From Chloroflexota bacterium (GTDB lineage Bacteria; Chloroflexota; Dehalococcoidia; E44-bin15), in NCBI GenBank assembly GCA_015222405.1, contig JADFVG010000181.1, forward strand, positions 1 through 5,307: a stretch of DNA of 5,307 nt, in the 5' to 3' direction. Under the pieces are notes generated by a model. The model ran no database searches and had not been told where the DNA came from. It worked only from the letters and a program-made list of their open reading frames with translations. Positions 1-5,307 of the stretch are shown here, piece after piece (the first letter of the stretch is position 1; every line of letters begins with the position of its first letter). Both the position numbers and the translations under genes were made by a program.

Positions 1-2
1 AC

Positions 3-542
3 CTCATTGATGAGGGAAGCGGTCTGGATGCCTCTAATCGTGGCATCGGTTACAATTAACGGTTTATCAACTTTGCGGATCACCCTCCTATTTACTTGCT
101 CCACACCAGCTTCGCCATCGATGATAATGATATCAAAGCTCCCGGAGAGGGATTCTATGGCATCCCGCAGAAGGTCATTCACGGGGCAAAAGCATCCCGC
201 TCCCTCCCGTTTCCCCATTGCCAGCAGGGCAAATCCATCCAGTTCGACGAGGGCTTCGAGAATCATGTAATCGAGCATGTTTACTACTTCGATTTTTTCC
301 TTCTTGCCCCCAGTACGCGCTGCTCTGATTATTTCTTCGCTAACATCCCCCATAGTCTTGGCTACGCTCACTCCCAGGGCCTGAGGCAAACCTACTACCG
401 GGTCAGCATCGACGACTAAGAGCTTGCCATTGCTCCCAACAAGGACCTTAGTTAGGAGCACGGTAAGGGCTGTCTTTCCCACCCCGCCTTTGCCGCACAT
501 GGCAATCGACTTTGTAGATGATGAAATCTGGTTCATACCCAT
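3..542 (-). CDS. CooC/AcsF-type MinD-family ATPase, CO dehydrogenase nickel-insertion type (3' end outside window)
   Basis: The first 180 residues are visible and the frame is open at the left edge. CooC proteins are usually about 250-265 aa, so roughly a quarter is missing. The deviant Walker A motif CGKGGVGKT is at 16-24, with signature lysine K18 and P-loop lysine K23. VVDADP follows at 43-48, then a CooC-type Cys-X-Cys in GAGCFCPVN (C117, C119), and a Walker B/switch II segment DIIIIDGEAGVEQ (137-149). In CooC the CXC pair of each monomer binds Ni or Zn at the dimer interface, and ATP binding and hydrolysis drive nickel delivery to the C-cluster of CO dehydrogenase; AcsF does this for acetyl-CoA synthase. 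The CXC and the EAG(V/I)E element distinguish it from MinD, ParA and NifH. It starts 32 bp after the ACS-like gene and reads as the same operon. The metal and client protein here are not shown by the sequence. Confidence 0.88.
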   Translation of the reverse strand, partial: MGMNQISSSTKSIAMCGKGGVGKTALTVLLTKVLVGSNGKLLVVDADPVVGLPQALGVSVAKTMGDVSEEIIRAARTGGKKEKIEVVNMLDYMILEALVELDGFALLAMGKREGAGCFCPVNDLLRDAIESLSGSFDIIIIDGEAGVEQVNRRVIRKVDKPLIVTDATIRGIQTASLINE

Positions 543-553
543 GTATTGCTCTG

Positions 554-559
554 TCCTTT
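554..559 (-). promoter_or_regulatory. Weak Shine-Dalgarno AAAGGA of the CooC-like gene
   Basis: AAAGGA lies 11 nt before the ATG at 542-540. The alternative ATG at 536 would be 17 nt away and the one at 500 lies too close to the P-loop, so 542 is the preferred start. Confidence 0.45.
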
Positions 560-574
560 CCCTTCGCCCATCGA

Positions 575-1357
575 TCAGCGAGCTTTCCTCACTGCTTCAG
601 CGGCCTTTTTTCGGCGTAAGGTGACCCACTCCCTGATGCTATCACACACAGCTTTCTCGTCGCAAGTGGCGCAGCTATACTCAGTGCACTCATAGGTGCC
701 ATCGTCCTGTCTTATCAGTTTCCTCAGTTCTCCACTGAACTTGCGCACATCCGCGGCGATACCATCTAACTGATTCACGTCCTCCTTGCTCGAGGTAACG
801 AAAACAACCTCAGTGGCCTGGACTAAGGGGTGTTTCCATCTGAAGCTCGCCATTAATGCCCGGCCTAGAGTTTCGAAGGAAAAACCCCTATCTGCTGCCT
901 CCTTGCCAACCCTGCTCCAAACCCGCCGCGGTACGCTTCTGAGCATGTAGCCCTCTATCTGATCCGATGTGTACTGGGTCTTCTCCAGCTCTAAATGATG
1001 CTCTTCCTTGAGTTCAGTGCCACCGACTATTATCACCTGGCCGAAAGGGAGGCTTTTGCCCTCACTTTCCTGGATATCAGCGCCGATCAAGGTAATGCGT
1101 CCATCCTCAACACAGGAGAGATCATCGCTCCATATCACAAAGGCACAGGCGGCGACGCTGGGATTTCCTAATTCGACGAAGGTATCTTCCTTCAGTATTA
1201 TGTTTCTTTTCTCTTGGGGACCGATGCGAACTGGCAGGCCGTGAACAAGCTTTTCATCCTTGGTATCACACCTTATTTCCCTGATCTGTCTCCCCTGCCT
1301 TCTCTTTTCCGCTATATATTCCCGGACCCTGGTTAGGTGTATCTCATACGCCTTCAT
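575..1357 (-). CDS. Acetyl-CoA synthase beta-subunit-like protein (AcsB/CdhC middle region) lacking the A-cluster domain
   Basis: A complete 260-aa protein. Residues about 55-210 follow the AcsB/CdhC pattern: DTFVELGNPSVAACAFVIW, then RITLIGADIQESEGKSLPFGQVIIVGGTELKEE, then a helix with EGYMLRSVPRRVWSRVGKEAADRGFSFE-type spacing, then HPLVQATEVVFVTSSKEDV. In CdhC this region precedes the Ni-Fe-S A-cluster domain. Here the chain ends soon after, without the CdhC-type A-cluster cysteine array and without the Cys-Gly-Cys motif that binds the distal nickel. Catalysis of acetyl-CoA formation is therefore not expected. The tail instead has C224-X4-C229-X2-C232-X5-C238 followed by a basic helix (SIREWVTLRRKKAAEAVRKAR), a possible Fe-S or zinc site. 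The stop is followed 32 bp later by a CooC-type gene, and no remnant of the missing domain is seen there, so this looks like a genuine short family and not a broken ACS. Possible roles are binding or electron transfer to a CODH, corrinoid protein or the neighbouring reductase. Confidence 0.8.
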   Translation of the reverse strand: MKAYEIHLTRVREYIAEKRRQGRQIREIRCDTKDEKLVHGLPVRIGPQEKRNIILKEDTFVELGNPSVAACAFVIWSDDLSCVEDGRITLIGADIQESEGKSLPFGQVIIVGGTELKEEHHLELEKTQYTSDQIEGYMLRSVPRRVWSRVGKEAADRGFSFETLGRALMASFRWKHPLVQATEVVFVTSSKEDVNQLDGIAADVRKFSGELRKLIRQDDGTYECTEYSCATCDEKAVCDSIREWVTLRRKKAAEAVRKAR

Positions 1358-1364
1358 GCCACCA

Positions 1365-1370
1365 TCTCCT
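1365..1370 (-). promoter_or_regulatory. Shine-Dalgarno AGGAGA of the ACS-like gene
   Basis: AGGAGA lies 7 nt upstream of the ATG at 1357-1355, within a 77-bp gap (1358-1434) after the activator. The gap has no convincing terminator or promoter, only a weak imperfect CCTACCT/AGGAAGG stem. Confidence 0.7.
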
Positions 1371-1434
1371 GCTCACAGCCAACGTCGTCCTTCCTCTATA
1401 AGGTAGGCCCTTGTGTGGGATCTTCGCCAACTTT

Positions 1435-2241
1435 CTATTTTGCCGACTTTAACGACGCGCTTCGCTCCAACTTCTCTGTTGCTAGTAACGCCGCCCCGAT
1501 GGCTCCAATAATCTGGGGGTCTTCGGGGAGCCTTATTATATCAGTGTCCAATTTCTTTTCCAGAACGTCGATCAATCCCGCATTCTTGGCGCAGCCGCCG
1601 GCGATGGTAATGTCTTTCCTGGCGCCAACCCTTCTTACCAAGGTCGACAATCTACTCGCTATCGATTCATGGATCCCTTTGGCGATATTGCCTATTTCCT
1701 CACCCAAATTGAGTAAGGTTATGACCTCGGACTCGGCGAATACGCTACATTGACTACTTATGGCCGTCGTTTTTGTCGCTTTCAGGGATATGGTCGATAA
1801 TTCCTCCAGGGTCAACCCTAAAACCCGAGCCATATTCTCCAGGAACCTTCCTGTCCCGGCAGCGCATTTATCATTCATGACGAACTCGGCCACCCTACCG
1901 CTATCGTCAAGCCCGATGACCTTCAGATCCTGACCCCCGATGTCAATGATGGTCCTTACCGAGTTACGCAGCCAGTAAGCTCCCACGCCATGACAGGTTA
2001 TCTCCGAGATATTGTCATTGGCGAAGGGAATCTTTAGCCTGCCATAGCCTGTGCCCACGATGTAATCCAGCTCTTCCACCGAGGAGAGGCCTGCTTTTTC
2101 CATCGCTTCATTTATAGCGATACGGGCAGTCTCCTCCGGCCTTGGCTTACACTCCATGATAGTATAGGCAGCAATGGTATGGTCTTTCATGATTACGGCT
2201 TTACCCGTGGTAGAGCCAACATCACAACCAGCAACGATCAT
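1435..2241 (-). CDS. ATP-dependent activator of the dehydratase/reductase (HgdC/BcrA/BcrD/BadG-type ASKHA ATPase)
   Basis: A complete 268-aa protein of the usual length for HgdC/BadF/BadG/BcrA-type activators. Members are homodimeric or heterodimeric ATPases with one [4Fe-4S] cluster at the dimer interface. ATP hydrolysis drives transfer of one electron at very low potential to the partner enzyme. Visible motifs, in order, are the first phosphate loop GCDVGSTTGKAVI (5-17), GTGYGR (63-68), the second phosphate motif DIGGQDLK (100-107), the cluster cysteines C126 in NDKCAAGTGRFLE and C165 in SQCSVFAESEV, the adenosine-site motif IAGGCAKN (213-220), and the C-terminal PEDPQIIGAIGAALLA helix. There is one cysteine of each kind per chain, as expected when two identical chains share a cluster. 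It follows the three reductase subunits closely, so these are its likely partners. Only one activator is visible, which points to a homodimer (HgdC-like) and not the paired BcrA/BcrD arrangement, though a second could lie outside the window. Confidence 0.95.
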   Translation of the reverse strand: MIVAGCDVGSTTGKAVIMKDHTIAAYTIMECKPRPEETARIAINEAMEKAGLSSVEELDYIVGTGYGRLKIPFANDNISEITCHGVGAYWLRNSVRTIIDIGGQDLKVIGLDDSGRVAEFVMNDKCAAGTGRFLENMARVLGLTLEELSTISLKATKTTAISSQCSVFAESEVITLLNLGEEIGNIAKGIHESIASRLSTLVRRVGARKDITIAGGCAKNAGLIDVLEKKLDTDIIRLPEDPQIIGAIGAALLATEKLERSASLKSAK

Positions 2242-2249
2242 ACTATAAA

Positions 2250-2255
2250 CCTCCC
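2250..2255 (-). promoter_or_regulatory. Shine-Dalgarno GGGAGG of the activator gene
   Basis: GGGAGG sits 8 nt before the ATG at 2241-2239 and immediately after the TAA stop (2259-2257) of the previous gene. This layout favours translational coupling between the last reductase subunit and its activator. Confidence 0.75.
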
Positions 2256-2256
2256 T

Positions 2257-3561
2257 TTATTCATCTGCTCTTTCTTTGCTTGCTATTACCATGTCCACGA
2301 ACTCCTCAATTTTCGGGCGGAACTCTTCGACGGGTGCTACCCTGGGATCGAAGGTATCACAATCAAAAACCAGGAGGGGAACTCCTATCTTTCGAAGCTC
2401 GTCCCTAAACAGGCCAAAAGCCCCCCTGAGATACTTGCAACCGGCATGCCCGGAGAGGATAACACAATCGCATCCCCAGCCTCTGACCGTATCGATACAG
2501 TCTTGGATGTAAATATCTGACGAACCAGTGCCCTGCCTCCCCATCGGGTAGGTCAGCATCCTTCTTGCCATCCCTCTGATGATGCTTTCCGTAGATGAGG
2601 TATCTATTGGCTCAAATGTAGCGTAACTGGTGAAGGTCACCGGCGACGATGCTCCTTTTTCAGCCTCCAGCCAGTCTGTAACATTCATGTCGTACGCTGC
2701 ATGCAAGTAAAACCAGTTTACTCTTAGCTTCTCTTTTCCCCCGGGGACCGCCGTCTTCCCCTTTTCTACCCGTTCCTTGGTTTCATCGCGCATCATCTTA
2801 ACGCACTCCGTATATTCAGGAAGCCCCATTAGACTATCGGCACCAATAGTCCATTGATAACCCAAGCCAGGCGTGGGGCAGGGCTTCAACTTCCTCATTT
2901 CCTGGTCTTCCAATATATACTCGACGGCGCGATTAGCTTCCTCGGCCACTTCCTTGAGCCGGTCAGGGTCCAGCTTCTTACCGCTAATCTCCTCCAAAAA
3001 AGAGACGAGCCCTTTGAACTGGTTTACCCAGTATTCAACGGCGGCCTCCTCATCCGTATCAGGCCCAAAATAAGGGCAATCCATGACGTAGATGGGGGCT
3101 CCGGTGATCTCGGCTATAACCTGATAGGCTATTTTGGTGTTATCGCAGGGATAGCTCGGGTTGATGAGCGCCACTGGGGGAGGTATTTGGTCTCCCCTTA
3201 ATATGTCTCCAATCGACGACTTATGAGCAGAGCAAAGCTCAGGGTGAATCCCGGCTTCATGGGCGACATCGATAGAATCACACATGCCATACCCATCTTT
3301 CGCTTGGCATTTTAGCAGCGTCCATATCTCAGGGGGAACGGCTCGTAGATCGAAGGCATTAAACAGCTCTGCAAACGTATTGAACTGGTTATATATGATC
3401 TTCTTACCATCCTCCTCCGCGCTAAGCACCTTCTCAACCCAATATTTTACAACTTTCAACATTGGCACACGCCATTTATTATCTTCGTCTGCAGAAAGAA
3501 CGCTAATCAACAACTCATCCATCTTTAGCAATTCTCTGTGGTCCGGACACATTTCTCCCAT
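2257..3561 (-). CDS. 2-hydroxyacyl-CoA dehydratase / benzoyl-CoA reductase (BcrB/HgdB-like) subunit, tandem paralog B
   Basis: A complete 434-aa paralog of the preceding gene. It aligns without gaps for about the first 270 residues and differs at only 12 of the last 66 (by eye). It shares the N-terminal MCPDHRELL, the family cluster cysteines C110, C139 and C375, and the blocks DCPYFGPDTDEEAA, DTSSTESII and GRQGTGSSDIYI. It has 13 cysteines against 8 in paralog A. All 8 of A are kept, and the extras are C85, C94, C228, C366 and C401. The loop at about 231-241 reads PGLGYQWTIGA instead of the glycine-rich version. Its stop lies 15 bp before the activator start, so coupled expression with the ATPase is very likely. 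By family it would carry an Fe-S cluster reduced by that ATPase. Whether A and B form a heterodimer or separate enzymes is inference, and the substrate is unknown. Confidence 0.92.
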   Translation of the reverse strand: MGEMCPDHRELLKMDELLISVLSADEDNKWRVPMLKVVKYWVEKVLSAEEDGKKIIYNQFNTFAELFNAFDLRAVPPEIWTLLKCQAKDGYGMCDSIDVAHEAGIHPELCSAHKSSIGDILRGDQIPPPVALINPSYPCDNTKIAYQVIAEITGAPIYVMDCPYFGPDTDEEAAVEYWVNQFKGLVSFLEEISGKKLDPDRLKEVAEEANRAVEYILEDQEMRKLKPCPTPGLGYQWTIGADSLMGLPEYTECVKMMRDETKERVEKGKTAVPGGKEKLRVNWFYLHAAYDMNVTDWLEAEKGASSPVTFTSYATFEPIDTSSTESIIRGMARRMLTYPMGRQGTGSSDIYIQDCIDTVRGWGCDCVILSGHAGCKYLRGAFGLFRDELRKIGVPLLVFDCDTFDPRVAPVEEFRPKIEEFVDMVIASKERADE

Positions 3562-3570
3562 TTTATCAAC

Positions 3571-3577
3571 CCTCCTT
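3571..3577 (-). promoter_or_regulatory. Shine-Dalgarno AAGGAGG of tandem paralog B
   Basis: AAGGAGG lies 9 nt before the ATG at 3561-3559. The leader AGGAGGGTTGATAAA-ATG matches the leader of paralog A (AGGAGGTTGATTAAG-ATG) in both SD sequence and spacing, so the duplication included the translation-initiation region. Confidence 0.85.
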
Positions 3578-3596
3578 TTGTACTGATAACTTCCCT

Positions 3597-4895
3597 TTAT
3601 CCATTCTCTCTTTCTTTGTTTGCTATTACCATGTCCACGAAGTCCTCAATCTTCGGTCGGAACTCCTCCGGGGGTGCCACCCTAGGATCGAAGGTATCTT
3701 CATCGAACACGAGGAGAGGAACATTTATTTTCCGAAGCTCATCCCTTAGCAGGCCAAGGAGCCCGCGAATATACTTGCAGCCCGCATGCCCGGAGAGGAT
3801 AACGGCATCGCACTGCCATCGTTTGACCGCATCAATACAGTCGTTGATGTAAATATCTGACGAGCCGGTGCCCTGTCTCCCCATGGGGAACTGCAGCAGC
3901 CTCTTGGCTACACCCTTGATGATGCTTTCCGTAGAGGAGGTGTCGACGACCTCAAGGCGATCGTAATTCGAGAAAGTAACCGGCGACACCGCCCCTTTTT
4001 CACGCTCAAGCCATTCATAAACATCGAAATCGTAGAAAGCATGCAAGTAGAACCAGTTCAGCCGCAGTTTCTCTTCGGGGACTGCCGTCTTCCCCTTTGC
4101 CACCCGGTCTTTGATGTCGTCGAGCAGCGCCTTCATGCAATTCGTCCATTCAGGGAGCCCCATTAAATTCATGCCACCCACGGCCGACCCACCCCCCGCA
4201 CCAGGCTGGGGCAAGGGTTTTAACTGCCTCAGTGAGGCGTAGTCCAATGCATACTCGGCGCCACGATTGGCCTCCTCGACCACTTCCTTGAGCCGGTCAG
4301 GATCAAGCTTCTTACCGGTCTGCTCCTCCACAAAGCGGATGAGCTCCTTCACCTGGTTTACCCAGTATGCCATGGCAGCTTCCTCATCGGTGTCAGGCCC
4401 AAAATAAGGGCAATCCATGACCAACATGGGAGCCCCGGTGATCTCGGCCAAGACCTGATAGGCTATCTTTGTGTTATCGCAGGGAAAGCTCGGGTTAACG
4501 ATAAAGTCTGGCGGGGGTATCCGGTCTCCCAATACCTGGTCTCCAATAGCCGACTTATGAGCGGAACAGAGCTCGGGGTGAATCCCGGCTTCATGGGCGG
4601 CATCGATGGTCTCAATCATGCCAAACCCATCCTTCAAACGGACTTTCAGCAGCGTCCAGATCTCCGGGGGGATGGCCACTAGATCGAAGGCATTAAACAA
4701 CTCTGCGTACATGTTAAACTGATTGTATACGACCTTCTTCCCTTCCTCCTCCGCGCTAAGCGCCCTCTCAATCCAAGCCTTTTGCATTAACATCCCTGGC
4801 AGCATGTATCTCAGGTCCTCGTTGCCAGAAAGAAAGGGTATCCCCATATCCATCCAATTTAGCAATTCTCTGTGGTCTGGACACATTACCGCCAT
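3597..4895 (-). CDS. 2-hydroxyacyl-CoA dehydratase / benzoyl-CoA reductase (BcrB/HgdB-like) subunit, tandem paralog A
   Basis: A complete 432-aa member of the HGD-D family, near the usual length of BcrB-type subunits. Such subunits are cytosolic, bind an Fe-S cluster through three cysteines and take single electrons from an ATP-dependent activator for radical reduction or dehydration of acyl-CoA thioesters. The three expected ligands are visible: C110 in HPELCSAHK, C139 in FPCDNTK and C373 in SGHAGCKY. Five more cysteines (C5, C162 in MDCPYFGPDTDEEA, C253, C353, C362) are also kept in the downstream copy. Family blocks include GRQGTGSSDIY (about 339-349) and FDPRVAPPEEFRPKI near the end. A glycine-rich stretch (PGAGGGSAVGG, 231-241) replaces the aromatic-containing loop of the copy. 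The start is set by the AGGAGG at 4905-4910. It is 35 bp from the next gene and must be co-transcribed. Substrate cannot be deduced. A role as a double-cubane-type reductase, rather than a true dehydratase, is possible. Confidence 0.92.
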   Translation of the reverse strand: MAVMCPDHRELLNWMDMGIPFLSGNEDLRYMLPGMLMQKAWIERALSAEEEGKKVVYNQFNMYAELFNAFDLVAIPPEIWTLLKVRLKDGFGMIETIDAAHEAGIHPELCSAHKSAIGDQVLGDRIPPPDFIVNPSFPCDNTKIAYQVLAEITGAPMLVMDCPYFGPDTDEEAAMAYWVNQVKELIRFVEEQTGKKLDPDRLKEVVEEANRGAEYALDYASLRQLKPLPQPGAGGGSAVGGMNLMGLPEWTNCMKALLDDIKDRVAKGKTAVPEEKLRLNWFYLHAFYDFDVYEWLEREKGAVSPVTFSNYDRLEVVDTSSTESIIKGVAKRLLQFPMGRQGTGSSDIYINDCIDAVKRWQCDAVILSGHAGCKYIRGLLGLLRDELRKINVPLLVFDEDTFDPRVAPPEEFRPKIEDFVDMVIANKERENG

Positions 4896-5019
4896 CTTAA
4901 TCAACCTCCTGTGTGTACTAATAACCTCAGTTTTTTGGCACCCCAGAGGGGCCTTTCACCCCTCCCCAAGGCGCTTGAGCACCAAAATTTGCCGCTGTTG
5001 CCCATATTCATATGCCACT
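4896..5019 (-). other. 124-bp intergenic spacer with two GC-rich hairpins
   Basis: This is the longest non-coding gap in the window. Read on the minus strand it holds two potential stems. The first is GGTGC/GCGCC with a TCAA loop (4970-4983). The second is GAGGGG/CCCCTC with a 7-nt loop (4946-4964). An alternative CCCC-TCT-GGGG pairing at its downstream side would compete with the second stem. The bases after the second hairpin on this strand include a run of six A, not T, so it is not an intrinsic terminator for the operon. I see no clear promoter. It may be an mRNA processing or stability element that sets the ratio of the upstream subunit to the downstream genes. Confidence 0.45.
4905..4910 (-). 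promoter_or_regulatory. Shine-Dalgarno AGGAGG that decides the start of the first tandem paralog
   Basis: A perfect AGGAGG lies 9 nt upstream of the ATG at 4895-4893. A TTG three codons further upstream (4904-4902) would directly abut this site with no spacing, so the ATG is chosen and the protein is 432 aa. The second paralog has a nearly identical leader at 3562-3577. Confidence 0.85.
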
Positions 5020-5307
5020 CTAGCGATTCTCTAAAGTCTCCAAGAAGGCCTGAACCCTGGTTCTCATCTGCCCCATGGCACTCATCAGATATTCCCTTTC
5101 CAGCACCATGAGGGGGATGCCAGCTTCTCTCGCCTTCCATTGCATCATAGCGCCCTCGCCACCCCAGGCATCGCAATACTTTAGCCGCTGAACGATAACT
5201 CCGTCAGCCTTGAATTCCCTTACCATATCCTTTACGAATTTATCCCTTTCAGTACGCCCCATGTTGCGGGGACACGGAATGCGGTAGAGGTAACGCGTCG
5301 CCAGGGC
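5020..5307 (-). CDS. 2-hydroxyacyl-CoA dehydratase / benzoyl-CoA reductase family subunit, BcrC/HgdB type (C-terminal part, 5' end outside window)
   Basis: The reading frame is open to the right edge, and 95 C-terminal residues are visible, ending in TAG. An in-frame ATG at 5262 is internal, because coding similarity continues upstream of it through RYLYRIPCPRN. The segment IPCPRN, then DGVIVQRLKYCDAWGGE (cysteine 45 of the fragment), then the LEREY and GQMRTRVQAFLE stretches at the end is the typical C-terminal end of BcrC/BadD/HgdB-like subunits. In this family the late cysteine in the (K/R)-(Y/F)-C-D context is one of the cluster ligands. These proteins bind an Fe-S cluster and accept ATP-driven electrons from the activator. 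It is more divergent from the two downstream paralogs than they are from each other, so it is probably the partner subunit of a heteromer. Substrate is unknown. Family assignment is firm; subunit type is inferred from the C-terminus only. Confidence 0.88.
   Translation of the reverse strand, partial: ALATRYLYRIPCPRNMGRTERDKFVKDMVREFKADGVIVQRLKYCDAWGGEGAMMQWKAREAGIPLMVLEREYLMSAMGQMRTRVQAFLETLENR

Larger units (their letters stand above)
2257..4895 (-). repeat. Tandem gene duplication (two HGD-D family copies in direct orientation)
   Basis: The two copies keep a constant offset of 1340 bp near their 3' ends. For example, a 21-nt identical stretch lies at 2281-2301 and 3621-3641, and a 20-nt one at 2444-2463 and 3784-3803. 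In the 5' half the offset shifts by two codons (about 1334), matching the two-residue length difference. Similarity spans the full genes and the ribosome-binding leaders, which indicates in-place tandem duplication followed by divergence and not two separate acquisitions. Confidence 0.85.

Noticed and set aside
7..624. Plus-strand open frames at 7-270, 96-419 and 424-624
   Set aside because: They run antisense to the CooC-like gene, whose motifs are unambiguous, and their translations show no recognisable domain.
575..1357. Pseudogene or frameshifted full-length acetyl-CoA synthase
   Set aside because: The frame is intact from SD to stop, ends with an ordered four-cysteine motif and helix, and only 32 bp separate it from the next gene, with no trace of the A-cluster domain in any frame.
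1358..1434. Terminator or promoter in the 77-bp gap before the ACS-like gene
   Set aside because: Only an imperfect 7-bp stem with a mismatch and no T-tract is present, and no -10/-35 pair stands out. Read-through is the simpler reading.
1008..3852. Plus-strand open frames opposite the ACS-like, activator and paralog genes
   Set aside because: They are antisense shadows of conserved genes, with low-complexity Ser/Pro-rich translations. Similar shadows at 2276-2512 and 3538-3852 resemble each other only because the sense genes are duplicates.
4902..4904. TTG as start codon of paralog A
   Set aside because: It abuts the AGGAGG with no spacing. The ATG at 4895-4893 has ideal 9-nt spacing and matches the start of paralog B.
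4931..4964. Intrinsic terminator downstream of the partial subunit
   Set aside because: On the operon strand the bases following the stem include an A-run. The T-run lies on the plus strand before the hairpin and not after it, so neither strand has stem plus U-tract.
4901..5176. Minus-strand 91-codon frame overlapping the partial subunit and the spacer
   Set aside because: It is in a different frame from the conserved BcrC-like C-terminus, has no SD-supported start and no recognisable motif.
1..5307. CRISPR arrays, tRNA/rRNA genes, insertion sequences
   Set aside because: No short regularly spaced repeats, tRNA-like cloverleaf, rRNA motif, transposase or terminal inverted repeats were seen. 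The only repeat is the tandem gene duplication.

Overview
The window is a single co-oriented block of six genes, all read from the minus strand (right to left), with no convincing plus-strand gene. Gene content suggests a strict anaerobe that uses low-potential acyl-CoA chemistry and has some link to the CO dehydrogenase/acetyl-CoA synthase (CODH/ACS, Wood-Ljungdahl) world. Base composition looks balanced, without strong AT or GC bias. Desulfobacterota or Chloroflexota/Dehalococcoidia-like lineages would fit, but the window holds no taxonomic marker, so this is a weak inference.

Layout in the direction of transcription: (1) 5307-5020, the C-terminal 95 residues of a BcrC/HgdB-type subunit of the benzoyl-CoA reductase / 2-hydroxyacyl-CoA dehydratase family, cut by the right edge. 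(2) A 124-bp gap with two GC-rich hairpins. (3) 4895-3597 and (4) 3561-2257, two full-length tandem paralogs of the same dehydratase/reductase family (432 and 434 aa) that keep the three family cluster cysteines and share even their ribosome-binding leaders. (5) 2241-1435, the ATP-hydrolysing [4Fe-4S] activator (HgdC/BcrA/BadG type). (6) 1357-575, a 260-aa protein that matches the middle part of the acetyl-CoA synthase beta subunit (AcsB/CdhC) but stops before the A-cluster domain and carries a four-cysteine tail instead. (7) 542-3, a CooC/AcsF-type MinD-family ATPase with a Cys-X-Cys motif, cut by the left edge. Spacings of 15 to 124 bp and a Shine-Dalgarno sequence in front of every complete gene support one operon.

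How they may work together: the activator would use ATP hydrolysis to push single electrons at very low potential into the Fe-S cluster of the paralogous subunits. That part is established for the family. What is unusual is the coupling of this electron pump to a non-catalytic ACS-like protein and a CODH-type nickel-insertion ATPase. This may be an undescribed system in which an 'archerase'-type reductase activates, repairs or matures a metallocentre or corrinoid of the CODH/ACS type, or reduces an acyl-CoA delivered by an ACS-like partner. No substrate can be read from the sequence.
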